Shown piece by piece: positions 23,500 to 35,734 of a stretch of 64,000 bases of DNA (position 1 is the first letter of the stretch; every line of letters begins with the position of its first letter). The DNA is taken from the NCBI GenBank assembly GCA_033032175.1, contig CM065318.1, positions 5,084,001-5,148,000 of the forward strand, read 5' to 3'. A program made the position numbers and the translations under genes. This DNA comes from Saturnia japonica (taxonomy: Eukaryota; Arthropoda; Insecta; Lepidoptera; Saturniidae). The notes under the pieces were generated by a model. It saw only the letters and a program-made list of their open reading frames with translations. It was not told where the DNA came from and ran no database searches.

Positions 23500-23985
23500 T
23501 TGTTTTAGATTTGATATACACTATCGATTCTAAATAAATTATCGTCCTTCGGCAACCATCACTATAATTTCTTTGTACTCTACAATATCAAAAGGTTCTT
23601 GAAAGGTGATTATATTATTATCGTTATAATACAAAAATTTGCAGTCTCCCTTTGTAGCAAATAATTTTTCTATATGTTTTACTATAATTAAATAGATAAA
23701 AGTATTTTAGTTATGTTAAAAGTTTGTTATGTTATTCCAAAAACGTTTTTGGATTCATAAATCACACAACAAACATACAATTTATCTACATATGATATGT
23801 ACCTATACAATTTTTTTTTTCACAAAAACATAATCGACTCTAAAGTCAATATTTTAATATTAGTATTATTATATATTATATTATTTTAATATTTTATCAA
23901 TATTTCGTAAGGATGTCAATATTTCAAAGTAAATCGAAGTAAATAAATAACGTAAATTTTTTATTATTTGTAGTGCATTTTTTCA
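23500..23985. other. Gene-free AT-rich stretch
   Basis: AT-rich sequence with short direct and inverted AT repeats. No gene, RNA gene or classifiable element was recognised. Confidence 0.3.
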
Positions 23986-23989
23986 GAGT

Positions 23990-24515
23990 AAGTACAGTGC
24001 TATGCGTCTACCGCAAATTTTATTAAGACAATTATTACTGTTTCGAGTTGGTGCCAGCCAAGTTTTTAAGAAATTTTAGGAAACTTTCTAAAATTTACAA
24101 AATATGCTCAAAGTTACTTTAATTCGATAATGTAGCAATACCTAATTAATACAATTTGCAAATAAACACAACTGCCTAAAGCGAGACCTTAATTACAAAT
24201 AAAGCTATTTACGAAAAATAAAAAAACCTGGGACTTAATGTGAACCTGGAAAATCTGTTGACAGATGAACACAGATGTTGAATAAAAAAAAAAACGAAAT
24301 ACCTTAAGGCGATTCTAAGCATCAGGCATCTACAATCGAATACAGTTAGAGAATACAAGTAAATCGAAAATGTACATATCGGACACTGCTGTTAAAGACA
24401 TACTAATTTGCAATCTACTTTATTAAATTAGCTGGCACCGATTCTAAAAATAATAATAATTGTATATTATTGTTCTAATAAATTATGTGGCAGACGAATA
24501 TAGCATAGAGTAAAA
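23990..24515. mobile_element. Candidate inverted-repeat element
   Basis: The left arm (GTGCTATGCGTCTACCGCAA, then TTATTAAGACAATTATTA, then TTGGTGCCAGCC) is matched by the reverse complement of the right arm near 24430-24510 (CTGCCACATAATTTATTAGA, then CGGTGCCAGC). A third copy of one arm lies near 18470-18520. Arms of about 75 bp with divergence suggest an old TIR element. Exact ends and target duplication were not resolved. Confidence 0.4.
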
Positions 24516-24519
24516 ATAT

Positions 24520-26050
24520 TTTTTGAAATAAATTGCAGTAAATAAATAACGTAATTATTTTTAAATTTTTAATTTATTCTTTTCAGTGTAAGTACAATAC
24601 TTTGGAGTCGGTTTTGTTTTTCTGGAAAAAAATATTCTTAATTCCTTTTAAGTGAGTCTTGCGCTATGTAGGTAACTGGTTTATTGAAAACGAATATGGG
24701 TAGATCTACTAAGCGCGCTGCATATAGTGACAGGAAACCACCAGCCAACGTAATTTCTAAAGAAGAAAATAAACATGGTGCTTGTCTACAAGGTGTCAAT
24801 ACAAAAATAATAATTGACCGGTCCTAAGAAGAGGTTAACTGGAGGATAAGCTACCGGAAGCCGAAAAGTATTGATCACAGGCTAAAATATAGTAACTGAT
24901 GCATTCAAGCGTGGAAGGATTAATCTTGTTAGATTTGGACGCCAACAAATTAACAAACCGACCACACGACGATAGATTGTTAACGGAAATAACAAGGCTA
25001 TGAAATCTGTCTTCTGACATTCAAGACCACAAATAATACACGACTCGATTATTCGAATGTTACCATTAAAATCATTTATAGGTACAGTACATCTCATGAG
25101 AATTCCATAAAACCCAAACACCGCAAAGTAACATTGTTTTAAAATATTTAAGCGGTCTCTATGACAGTAAATCTTTGTTACAATGTAAAAATAATAATAA
25201 AATTTAGATTCCACATTTATGTACAGAGTAATTAATTTCCAATGAATGTGAACGATTCTCTGACAAAGTAATTTTTCACTATGTACTATTAACTATTATA
25301 AAGTCTTAAATCATCAAATAAATGAGATCTGGTCCACACGAGCCGTTTATCGATATTAGTTGCTTTCATTGTACATAAAAGCAGCGTCAAAACTCTTATG
25401 TCGATTTTACATGTGTGTTTGTTCATCATCGCGTAATTATGTGAATTGAGGGGTTTGGCTTTTTTTCAGGAATTTAAATTACATATTTTCAGCTTTTCAG
25501 TGCTGAAAGTAAAAGACTTCTAATTCTATCTCGAAAAAAAAAATCAGTATCGTAGGTTACACTTTACATACGTTCTCTTCGATGTAACATGCTTTCGCCA
25601 CAATTTTGAAGAATGAGCCATTTAGCAATTTAGTTAGATAGTAAAAAAAATACGTGTTTTATAGTATTTTTTTTTCAAATTCAATACCTAAGGGTGTAAA
25701 ATATGAGGTTAAAGTTTGTATAATACAAGTAATGACATGTATTAACCAAATTACTGAGTGAAGCTACGGACAAAGCGCTAGTTATTTATAATCTCACACT
25801 TGATAAGATTTGTTTTCAATGGTGGTTGTAAAAGAACTAACGATGAGTTAAGTGCTTTTCTATATGGAATATTGAAGTAAATAGTTATTAATTACCCATT
25901 GTATTGTTCAATGAAAGTATTGAAGTAATGTCAATAGTTTGTAACGCGCGTACAAAACACGCGGGTGTAAAAAAAACTTTATCATTGTTCAGTGAACGGC
26001 ATAACAGGCTGCATAGATAGATTAAAAAGAGAAGACAGTACACTTCACAT
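24520..26050. other. Gene-free stretch; one Helitron 3' end
   Basis: It includes CTAG at 25778-25781 after GAAGCTACGGACAAAGCG, a probable Helitron 3' end whose 5' end was not found. Overlapping minus-strand open frames at 24835-25214 show no domain I can name. Confidence 0.35.
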
Positions 26051-26057
26051 TAAATAG

Positions 26058-26312
26058 CGGCGATCGCTAAGCAAAGTCGTTTGTACCTCATGCCAGTTCT
26101 GTAGCCAATGGTATTCATAGGTATTACTGGCACGCCGAACTTAAACCCCCCTACGGCCTACCCTAACAAACTCTGGAAACCCTACTCACCTTGGAAACAT
26201 AACATTAGGTTATTTGGTTGTTTTTCTGCAGGGTGGAGGTAATCCACCAGACGGCAAACTGCCCAGTAGATAGAAAAAAAATTGTACTCTTTGGAGCTAA
26301 CTCTATTAAAGC
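26058..26312 (+). repeat. Interspersed repeat family C copy
   Basis: Diverged copy with TACTGGCACGCCGAACTTAA, GGTTATTTGGTTG, TCTGCAGGGTGGAGGTAATC and CACCAGACGGCAAACTGCCC, in the same order as 3715-3985. Confidence 0.5.
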
Positions 26313-26741
26313 TAAATTTTATGATGATGGTAATGTACTAGCGTGAACAGTAAGTTAAAATATTGTGATGCAAACATATCATGAAAGTTAAGATATTTTT
26401 AGCGCAAGCCTAAATAACTACCATAAACAAATTTATTTGTCGGTGTCTCCAAAAATCTGCTCTTAAGACCCAATCACATTATTTAGCTTATTATAACAAA
26501 GTAAAAATGTTACATTAATTTTTAATTCTTCTTTTTCTGATTATTTAATGGCAACGTGTAGACAATTATGTGAATATTGTGTAGGTAAAATACTTATCTA
26601 TATCTTCAGAGTACAAACAATGATTTAACAAGAAGGTGGCATTCTTCTTAAAATACTCAGAGAATTTTTGTGATAAGTATTCTTGCAGTCTTACGAGCTC
26701 TGGAGAGTAACATACACGACTCTGGGCTTATAAATTAGTGT

Positions 26742-27305
26742 CACAAAGTACTGGAAAGGGTTACAACTAACAACAAAGCAACCCTACAGTGGATTAAAGG
26801 ACACAGCGGATCACTGGGCAATGACGCAGCAGATGAACTGGCAAAGAGAGGTTCCGGCACTCTGCGGATGGGTCCTTTACCCATATTGCCTCTGCCGTTC
26901 AGCCTGATTCGCTCGTGGCTGCGTCAAAGAACAACAGAATCACATAAAGATCAATGGACAACAGCCAGTGACTGTAGACAGTCGAGGGAGACACTGCCCA
27001 TCCCTGAACCGCGATTGTCGCGGCGACTTCTTGGTCTTAATAGAAGTGATCTACGTGTTATGGTAGGCACTATAACTGGCCATTGTTCACTTAACAAACA
27101 CCTTTATGTTCTAGGTGTCACTGACAGTCCCATGTGCAGAGCATGCAAGGAGGGCGAAGAAACCGCTACCCACGTAGTCCTGAAATGCGCGGGAGTTGCA
27201 ACCCAACGGGCGAAAACCCTCAAAAACCCGAGGTCACTTCGAGAAGCCTGTGAATGCCCCAGGAGGCTTCTGTGCTTCTGGTCGGAGTTGGGCTGGTTGG
27301 AATAG
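26742..27305 (+). pseudogene. LINE fragment: RNase H domain and C-terminal zinc motif
   Basis: One open frame starts HKVLERVTTNNKATLQWIKG. It continues with HSGSLGNDAADELAKRGS, the last catalytic block of RNase H (His and final Asp). A C-terminal region follows with the zinc motif C-x2-C-x8-H-x4-C (CRACKEGEETATHVVLKC). RNase H at the end of a non-LTR ORF2 is known from I-clade and some Jockey/R1-group elements. Upstream endonuclease and reverse transcriptase are missing, so this is a 5'-truncated copy. The 3' end is GGAGCCCACATAACATAACA near 27360-27382, a short tandem tail. The minus-strand open frame is a shadow. Confidence 0.75.
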
Positions 27306-27382
27306 CCAGTCGGAATATCTACGCACAATGGACCTAGGAAGAGTCTAAGTGCGGACAAGTGGAGCCCACATAACATAACATA

Positions 27383-27860
27383 ATTTGTGATAACTTCACT
27401 TAATTATATCACGCAAAATGCCATATCATCAATATTATCAACATAATATAGAACCATAGTACATAAGTTTGAAAATGTTAATAAACAGTAATAATCACAC
27501 CATGAAAGATTAAGTTCCAAGCTTTCGTTTATTTTATCTTTAATCAGTTAAGCATAGCTAACATACATCTTAATATAAACGACTTCAACCTGTATTAAGA
27601 TTCTGTAAATCGAATGAACAATCTGGTTTTTGTAATCTGTGGTACATTCCTTAACCATAGTAACATATCAAAGTGAACACGCACTACAGTGTTCAATGTG
27701 AACATAGTTTCGCTGCCCTATTTTCCTTTTTCATCCAAGTTGTGAAGGTTTGGAAACCACTTAAAGAGAAGATAATGCGTAGGAAATACATACATGTGAT
27801 GAAATTAGCTTTTACTAACGGTTTTGCCTTTTAAAATTTACTATTTGTTTCTTATTACAG
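27383..27860. other. Gene-free stretch
   Basis: No gene or classifiable repeat recognised. Confidence 0.3.
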
Positions 27861-27861
27861 A

Positions 27862-28002
27862 GCCATCACCATCTACAATAAGATTCCAGATAATCTTAAA
27901 AAAGAAAAACATGAGAATATTTTTAAAACTAAATTTAAAACCATTCTAATAAATAAATCTTACTACTCAATTACAAAATTTATAAATGACAATCATATAT
28001 AA
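27862..28002 (+). pseudogene. LINE ORF2 C-terminal fragment
   Basis: Forty-six codons and a stop read AITIYNKIPDNLKKEKHENI, then FKTKFKTILINKSYYSITKF and INDNHI. The pattern N-x-I/L-P-x-x-L/I followed by F-K-x-x-x-K and Y-Y-S-x-x-x-F is the usual C-terminal tail of several LINE reverse-transcriptase ORFs. Too short for a clade. It is preceded by CTTATTACAG, which also looks like a splice acceptor, so a host exon is a less likely alternative. Confidence 0.45.
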
Positions 28003-28064
28003 GAATCGTGAAGAATAATTTTCACATAAATATAAATAATATGAATAGTAATAAGTTGATATAA

Positions 28065-28330
28065 AGGTGGGTTCCCAAGGTTCGTGGTATTGCGGATTAT
28101 AACGCACGGCCGACGAGCACGGGCAGCCACGTACCGCACACCAATGCAGACTTGTCTGCGCTTCCACAGACGACGGCGACGTTCTCGCCATGGTGCGTCG
28201 CGTCGGTGCGGGCTGGTCTGCAATATCACGAACCATGGGTCTCCCCACCTTTAGTGTGCTGTGCGTGGATGTCCGTTGTCGTCAGCCATGCGTGATATTC
28301 CGCAATACCACGGACCGTGGGAACCCACCT
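28065..28330. mobile_element. GC-rich MITE with long TIRs (TAA target)
   Basis: Terminal inverted repeats of about 40 bp: left AGGTGGGTTCCCAAGGTTCG then TGGTATTGCGGA, right the reverse complement of CCGCAATACCACGG then ACCGTGGGAACCCACCT. Three-base TAA flanks at 28062-28064 and 28331-28333 fit a TWA target duplication as in PIF/Harbinger elements. The interior is much richer in GC than its surroundings. Minus-strand frames here are incidental. Confidence 0.65.
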
Positions 28331-28333
28331 TAA

Positions 28334-28685
28334 TAAACACTTGACATGATGTTACAAAATGACTAATATTAATAAAAAATGAATAACAAACATACAAATA
28401 ATTTTGTCTGTAATAAATAAAAATAATTAAATAACTAAATAAACTTAAACGTAGAAATATAGTTTTGAATAAGAATTGTAACTAATGGTTTGACCATACC
28501 CTATTCAGGGTCCACGTATATGGTTAATTTAGCATATAAGAACAAAATGTACATACATTACTGCAAATTAATAAATATAAATTTTCATGTTTCTTCAAGT
28601 AAAGAGAAAGCACAAACTTCAGCTTGAAGATTTAAACGAAATAATATAAACTTTTTTAGCTCCATTATTTAATTATTATTATATA
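28334..28685. other. Gene-free AT-rich stretch
   Basis: Nothing recognised. Confidence 0.3.
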
Positions 28686-28689
28686 TCTC

Positions 28690-29057
28690 TATATTAATTA
28701 ATCTGCAGTTCTGTCTGTACATGCAATATTTTACAAATTTCCCAATGAAGAATATGTAATTGAACATTTTTTTGTTTGTATGTCCGAATTTAACTCAGAA
28801 ACGGCTTGACCGATTGCTATGAAATGTTGTACACGGGATGCTTATGTAATTCCATAATTGCCAGGCTATAAGAATCGTCAATATTAAATGAGAAATCGTA
28901 AAAATAAATTGTCAACCGATTTTGATGAAAATTTTTACACGGGTAATATTATTATTCATCAATTTGTAGGTTATTATAATTGTCAAAAATATGAGTAAGA
29001 ATGAGACAAAAGTAATTACTGCCTAATAAAAGCGTGGGGAGCCACGGTGTACCACTA
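28690..29057 (+). mobile_element. Helitron-like element, family 2
   Basis: It ends GGGGAGCCACGGTGTACCACTAG before T. The body has GAAACGGCTTGACCGATTGC, CAACCGATTTTGATGAAAAT and TTGTCAAAAATATGAGTAAG, matching 19500-20083. The 5' boundary is approximate. Confidence 0.5.
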
Positions 29058-29120
29058 GTTCATTTATAAGATGATCGTACAAAATATTAAATTTAAAGCA
29101 AATAAAACAATTAGAAAAAC

Positions 29121-29285
29121 TAACTCTCAAACGGATGATAGCTTAGTGGTACCACGTTCGGCCACCGCGTCGATGAACGTGGGTTCAAATCTAACAGTAA
29201 AGCTCAAGATTCATATGAAATTATCACGATAAAACCATATTATGTTGATAGTGTTTTTTTTAGCTTAGCTACCAGTTTAAAGTTG
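29121..29285 (+). mobile_element. tRNA-derived SINE, family A (5' part)
   Basis: An A-box-like TAGCTTAGTGGTACCACG and a B-box GGGTTCAAATC, followed by the body segments AAGCTCAAGATTC and ATCACGATAAAACCATA. Truncated and diverged compared with 23238-23499. Confidence 0.55.
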
Positions 29286-29814
29286 AAAATTTGTCTATTA
29301 AGCACTAAATCATGAAACAGTGAGAGACTGTTTTAGATTTCGAGTGCGAATTTCGGTCATTTCTTCATGTTACCGGGTTACGGTGTTACGGTAACCCCGA
29401 AATAAATTGTTATCAAATAATCAATAAAAAAAAAAGAAAATGAATCTGTGCTGTAGTAAATACGAACAAATATTTTAAGTTCAGGATTAATTTCATCAAA
29501 TAGCCAAATTGTTTTTTTCCAGTAACTTTGTGTAAATATTGTCGGTGTAGCAGGAAAATCCACTCTGCCTTCAGGCTTCGAATTTAATTAAAACTTAAAA
29601 GACAGGACAAACCAGCTTACAAGAAAGACATTTCACGCCGTATACTTATTGTAATAGAATTTAAAATGTACATGCAATTTAAAATGCACCATGGATTATT
29701 CTATTATTTCATAACTATTTAAGGAAATATATATAATATAGTAATGGTATTATATAGTATGTGACAGTTGTGTTTTTTTTTCGTTGTAGGTTTAACATTG
29801 TGGTCACAATCTCA

Positions 29815-29992
29815 CCTGATCTTATGTGATTATATAGCCTGAAATGATACCACGCTAAGCCTCACGAGTGCAGCTGCCAGAACATGCCTATAGGTGTTTG
29901 GTAGCTAGCCAGGCTGGCATTAGAAAAAGTCCTACGCTATGCTATGGTTACATCAAAACATATCCTTCACCGAAAACCTTATTTGATTCACG
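29815..29992 (-). mobile_element. SINE family A fragment
   Basis: Contains GGTAGCTAGCCAGGCTGGCA and TATCCTTCACCGAAAACC, the reverse complement of the family-A body. The tRNA head is missing. Confidence 0.55.
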
Positions 29993-30204
29993 AAGTAGGT
30001 GTTAGGTATTATTTACTTTATGTCATTATCACAACAAGTATCTAAGGACATTTTATATGTTGATATATATTAAGACTTTTGTGCAAAGCGTGCCAAAGAA
30101 ACATACATACAACAAACTCCCTAAAAATATTACCCTCCTCCTTGGCAGTCAGGGTTATTTAGCCTTTGGACAGAATCATAATTTTAAGTAACGTGTGGTC
30201 CTAA

Positions 30205-30432
30205 CACGCTATTCCTAGAGAAACTGGGTCTCAAGTGCAGCTACAGGAATACAACTATAGTTCTGAACAACAGATTTTTATTTTGAGGGTGGTAGCTAGC
30301 CAGACGGCTTTTAAAAAAAGCCCTACCATCTTGGTATTGATTCATCACGATTTTTTCCATCACCGAATGCTCAGGCTCACTGTAGGGATTCGAACTTACA
30401 TCGATCGACGCCACCATTGTAGAGATATAATG
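30205..30432 (-). mobile_element. tRNA-derived SINE, family A copy
   Basis: The reverse strand carries the B-box (plus strand GGGATTCGAACTTAC near 30385) and the family body (GGTAGCTAGCCAGACGGC, CATCACCGAATGCTCAGGCT). The overlapping open frame is incidental. Confidence 0.6.
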
Positions 30433-30439
30433 CTACCAA

Positions 30440-31335
30440 TATAAGTTGGCGGTGGTAATTTGTGCAATTAAAGCTACCATCCTACAATGTCACAACAAAC
30501 TGATTCAGAATAATAGAAAATTACTCCAGATAATAGTTATAGAATTATTTGTTATGTAAATTTCAAATAAATGTTCTCGTATATTAATTTCGTATCGAAC
30601 TTAAATCAGTTTTAGAACCATACATTGTGGTTAATTCTAAATTGTGGCAGCACCGGTTATGTGCACAGTGGCGCACTGTCTGGCCAACTTATACTGGTGA
30701 CACTGTACAATAATAATATATTTTATAAAGCTCATTCAATATGTCCAGTATGCATAGTATTCGTGTCTCAACAAGGAATGCAATAATACGTCTCATCTCA
30801 TGCATCTCCAACGCTCGCAGAAATTTAATAATGATATTTATACAACTGTACCGCGCTAACTCGATACTCTCATCTTGTAGGGTTATCAAATAAAAAATAA
30901 TAATTTTGTAAAATATAACATAGTGTAATTATGCTTAGTGAATATTTTTTTATACATAGCAAAGAGGTCTTTTAGAAACAGGTCCCAAATGCAAAAAGGG
31001 GCCTATAAAAATATTACCTATTTATTTTTTATAGCATTTTTTAATAATTTCATTATTTTAAAGTCGTGAGTTCTGAAACATCAAGGTTACGACGACCTAT
31101 TAATAAAATCTACCTAAATATTTATACTATATATAGCATAATCTCAAACCCATATAGATACCTATTTAGATTATTAACTCTGCTCTTGCGAATGGTATAT
31201 GCCAATTTTTACGTAGATTTGTGTGACCTTGAGAACCGAAGGGAAACAAAGATGCATTAAGTATTATACGTATAAATTACCGTAATTCATTTGTGTTATC
31301 TCCCTAATTTTAGCACACTAACTAAATTTTATTAT
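30440..31335. other. Gene-free stretch
   Basis: Short open frames at 30689-30889 (minus) and 31066-31260 (plus) carry no recognisable domain and lack flanking splice signals I could defend. Confidence 0.3.
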
Positions 31336-31337
31336 TA

Positions 31338-31836
31338 CTAGAGGTCGCCCAGTGGTAAAATTTAATCATAATTCATTAAATTTATGTCTGAACAATATCG
31401 AGATTTTTTTCTCAAAGACTATAACCAATATTAAAATTACACAACATTCCCATGAAAATTAATTCAGTCTTCTCTGTGCGATTTTTTGATCGTAGACTAT
31501 TATTATTAGTCTGACATTTGCAGTACGAATCTAAACAAACAATATAATTTCAATAATAATAACATTTCAATCACTTGCTGTCATTTTTCACTGAGTGTTA
31601 ATTTTTTTTTAAATTTAAGTTCAATATGCACTGGTCGTTGTAGTATCCATAGTATTATTTAATTTAATTTAGTTTAGTTTATTTTTAACACATATTATAT
31701 ATACATTTTAGCTGTCTGCACTTCTCCTCTATAAATATTATAAACTTTAACCATGCCGAATCTCACGCTCCTGCGTGCGCGCAATATGCTTAAAAAGGAG
31801 TCCGAAGTTTCCTCTTCATGTATTAATATATTATTA
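31338..31836 (-). mobile_element. Non-autonomous Helitron, family 1 (diverged copy)
   Basis: Its 3' CTAG is at 31338-31341. Inner blocks include TTTGACATTTGCAG-like and CATGCCGAATCTCACGCTCC (plus strand), shared with 14537-14891. Longer than the other copies and diverged; the 5' end (right side) is approximate. Confidence 0.5.
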
Positions 31837-32065
31837 GATGTGTTATTTTAATTTTAAAAATAATATATTGAAACCATATTATATTTAATACCTAAGCTTA
31901 AAATGAATGATTTTATATCATGGTTATATTTTAGTACCTATAACACAAATATAAAGGACCTACCAATTGAATCGACAAACTATAGACTACTAACTATTGT
32001 ATGTTTGTAAAAGTGAACTATTTGATATCAACTGTTTTATTTTATTTTTGGATTTTTTTTTACTG

Positions 32066-32292
32066 CCTCGTTAGCCTAGTGGTCGTAAGCCCGACTGCTA
32101 TGTACGAAGTCCTGGGTTCGACTCCCAGGTCCAGCAAAATGTTATTGGGTTTTTCCTATGAAATTCTCAGTAGCAGCTCGGAGCCCTTATTACGTGAGAC
32201 CTAAAAATATACTCGGGGAACTGTGAGTGCATGTTAGTAAACCTCTACCTAACCCTTCGGGGAATATAGGCGTGATGGTATGTTATGTTATA
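32066..32292 (+). mobile_element. tRNA-derived SINE, family B
   Basis: tRNA-like head CTCGTTAGCCTAGTGGTCGT (A-box) and TCCTGGGTTCGACTCCCAGG (B-box, able to form the T arm). The body holds GAAATTCTCAGTAGCAGCTC and ACCCTTCGGGGAATATAGGC. It ends in a TATGTTATGTTATA tail. A complete inverted copy is at 56750-57012, and a head fragment is near 46452-46512 (minus). Confidence 0.75.
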
Positions 32293-32299
32293 TTTTGTT

Positions 32300-33100
32300 T
32301 TAGGAGAATATAAGATATTTTTTTTTTTCATAAAGACTAACATTAGTCTGGATTAATAATTTTTTTTAATTAATTATTATTATAAAATTTCTCACTGCCG
32401 TCCCTAAGTCGCGGTCGTTGTTTTTTCTCAAAATATATCATAACAAAATTCAATATTTTTGTTATAATAAAATCGGTTTTGTTGGTTCTAAATTGAAAGT
32501 TGTAAAGGGTGGAATCAGTAAGATGAAATTATTTATTTTGATATGGATTCATCTTTTGTAAGTCCTAAGACAACGCGTAAAGCGAGACAATATTTTTATT
32601 GGTGTCATCTCACATAATTGCTGCGTAAAATATTTTAGTGTTCATAAATAAATCAAATAGAGGCATATAAGAAATATAACTTAAAAAGAAATCGAAAAAA
32701 AAGGTATGAAACATCCAGTAGGTACCTACGTTATAGCTGACAACCCTCATATAAAGTCAAGAGTGAACTAAAGTATACCATGGAATAGGATACGGGAAGT
32801 TTTAATGAAATATTGAGCAAAGTTAATATAAGCAAAACTTATAGGGTGAACCTTCAAATGTTATTAGCTTCCTTCTCGTTTATCAATCATTAGATGTTTG
32901 TTCTGAATCCATTAAAATTATTTTTTGTAATAGCTTTATACATAGGCACATCTCATATGCATTTTAAATGTGTGTATCCAACATATAGGTACATACTAAA
33001 TAAATATTAATATCATATACTTACATATTAACAGAGACAAAAATCACATTGCTTAGCACTGCTCTATATTATAACGTAGTAGGACTTTTCAGTCAATAAT
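32300..33100. other. Gene-free AT-rich stretch
   Basis: No gene or classifiable element recognised. Confidence 0.3.
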
Positions 33101-33107
33101 TTAATGT

Positions 33108-33350
33108 ATCTTTTTTTACCAACTTCAACAAAAGACGGGAGTTTACTCAATTCGAATGTATATTTTTTATGGATGTTCAGATTAACTTCGTTGTTTATTG
33201 AATTTGGATGATTCTTTTTTTGTTTGTTAGTGGATACCTCAAGGGTGGGGTCACATTTTAATTTAATTGGCATTGGACCTTCAACTTTGAATATACACCA
33301 GGGAACTTTTCAAAATCATTAAAGTCGTTTTTCCTTTTAGTTAAAAATTG
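33108..33350 (+). repeat. Interspersed repeat family E copy
   Basis: Contains ACTTCGTTGTTTATTGAATT, TTTAATTTAATTGGCATTGG and AATATACACCAGGGAACTTT, shared with 44915-45130. Confidence 0.5.
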
Positions 33351-33669
33351 TATTGTTGTTAAAATTAAAAAGTTATAATTTGTATAGGAAAATATAGTTT
33401 TTTTTCTCTGTATGAACTACCTAATTTGTATTGTATTTTTGTTGTAGTAGTGTAATTGGTAATTGTTGTGCTGTTATCCCAAATAAATGTAAATTAAGTT
33501 AGTAAATAGAGAAAATCTTGGTCGAATCTATGAAGGGCATGACACAGAACCGTATTTATTCTCAAAATGTTACTTCTATCGTGGTAGGATAGTCCCATTG
33601 TGTTCAACTGGATGGTGACCACCATAACGGCACACTTAAGCGTGTCGCATTGGAAAATTAGCCGGTGTA

Positions 33670-33953
33670 TCTATACCAATATTATAAAGAGGAAAGATTT
33701 GATTTCTTGTTTCTTTTCTTTGTTTGTAATAGATAAACTCAAAAACTACTGGATCGATTTTAGAAAATCCTTTCGCCAATATAAAACTACTGTATCAGCG
33801 TGTAACATAGGCTACATTATAATTTGTAAAAATAATTTATTACTCATAAAAATGTCGATAGTTTTACACAAAGTGAAAAAAATTGTTTACACGGTGCGCT
33901 GGCGAAGTTTGTCGTATAAAATTAACACGGGTGAAACCGTGGGGCACAGCTAG
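33670..33953 (+). mobile_element. Non-autonomous Helitron, family 5
   Basis: It starts TCTATACCAATATTATAAAG after A (33669) and ends GAAACCGTGGGGCACAGCTAG before T (33954): 284 bp. The overlapping open frame (33600-33953) is a by-product of the repeat. Confidence 0.6.
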
Positions 33954-33959
33954 TATTCA

Positions 33960-34890
33960 ATAAACTAGCGGTGATACTTTGCCGTACTACTATAGAACTA
34001 AAATAGCTTATGCTTTAAAGTGAATTAATAATAATTGAAAAAAATAAAGATAAAAAGTCTTACCAATAATCAAGAAGCAGAACATTTTATTAGACCATCC
34101 GTGTACACAGAGACACAATTTACGTTTTTCCAAGTTCACACAATAAGTCCGCAGAATTGCAGTTCGTTTGAGCGACTCGTTAGCTCAGCTAGTCCAGTGC
34201 AATGTTCAACGGTGTGTAGTTGATGGCGCCAGTGAATTGTAATTGTTAGAGAACGGTGCTAAAATTCCATGGAGATGGATTTTTCCCTACCCAGAGAATT
34301 AGTAGCTAAAGTTATTGAAGTTATGTTTCTTTTGGCGCGTTTATTGTGTAGAGAGTAAAATTGAGAACTGCGCTCGCACGACGTGACGAAAGAGCGTAGT
34401 GAAGAAAATGAAGATAAAAATTTGAATTCATTTTACTGTTCCGACTAATTTTACTGTCATTGTATAATTTGATTAAAATATAATTTATTTATTTGTTAAA
34501 TTATTTTTAAATATTAAAAAAGACAGTAAATTTGATTTATATTATTATCATCGATAGCATCACGGTAAGCGGGATAAAAATTTTGGAATTATTTTTGCTT
34601 TGTTATGCTAAAAATATATAACTTGTTACTTGTATTTTACATATAAAAAAATAATATTATTTATAATTCTTCCACTTCATACGTGTTGTTTTGGTACGCA
34701 GTACCTGATTAGTTTAGACTCGTAAATTTTACTTTTACTCATATTATTGACATTTCTTATGAACCTATCTGTGGGCAAGGCTGTGCCCTCGCCAAGTCGA
34801 GCCAAGAAACGGTACGGTACGTACCATCTTTACTGGAAGCATATATGCGTAATTTCATCAAATTATTATGAATGATGTGTAAAGCACTCG
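33960..34890. other. Gene-free stretch
   Basis: It begins with GATACTTTGCCGTACTACTA, related to a block near 52580-52605. No gene recognised. Confidence 0.3.
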
Positions 34891-34894
34891 GTTA

Positions 34895-35165
34895 TCATTA
34901 TATTAATACGTGAAGAAATAACTTTCTACCCCTTTTTAAGCGTATTGCGTGCACGGAAGACTGTGAGATTTGGCATGGTTAAAGTTTATATGGAGAAGAA
35001 GTGCAGAAAGCTAAAATTTATCTATTATATCTGTTACTAATATATTAAATAAAATAAATTAATACTGCGAATCCTAAACCGACCAGTGCCATTGAACTTA
35101 AGCCCCGAATACTGTCTATGGTTAAAAAGTCGCTGGTCGAATTTCGATCATTGGGCGACCGTTAG
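34895..35165 (+). mobile_element. Non-autonomous Helitron, family 1 (internally deleted)
   Basis: It starts TCATTATATTAATACGTGAA and ends GGGCGACCGTTAG, a one-base variant of CTAG. Compared with 5070-5416 about 75 bp are missing internally. Confidence 0.6.
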
Positions 35166-35734
35166 TAAATATGAATATATATATTTTATTATTTTGTAGT
35201 AAAAAAGGGAATGAAATATTAACTTAAGCACTAATTCCAAAGGTATTTACTCGGATAAATAACAAAACCGAGGGTTTTTTCTTTTTTAATTAATGTTACA
35301 TCATGTCTTATGTTTTACTTACTATAAATTTCAAAGTATAACAAAAAATATGTAATTATTTTACAATAACTAAACAAATACATTAACTAAATAAAGATAT
35401 CAAAGAACTATTCAATAATGAATTCTACCTATTAACCACACTACTAACTAAACACTGTATTTATTCATAAACATTACCATCAGATGTGTTCCGCCAGGAA
35501 TGGGAAGCAAAAATATTGTCCAAATCAACATAAAATACATTAAAGATTAATAAACAAAAATGTGTATTCGAAACAATATTTTGTGTAGAGGTCTTGGGTT
35601 TCACATACTTCTGCAACGAATAAATGCAGATATATTATGTTATTATAAATAATTTTACTTTAACTTATGTTTGACGTGAACTTCACGGTAATCAATTATT
35701 TATTATTTTATTATTTGGTAAGACACACTAGCAG

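Noticed and set aside
24835..25214. Overlapping minus-strand open frames with a few Cys residues
   Set aside because: Composition is AT-driven, the two frames overlap, and no zinc-finger spacing or other domain pattern holds.
27967..28248. Arg-rich minus-strand open frames
   Set aside because: They lie within the GC-rich MITE with long TIRs and reflect its base composition.
32066..32135. Functional tRNA gene
   Set aside because: The head is followed by a SINE body and tail found again at 56750-57012, and the anticodon arm does not fold well.
33600..33953. 117-residue plus-strand open frame
   Set aside because: Its end coincides with a Helitron 3' end and most of it is Helitron sequence.
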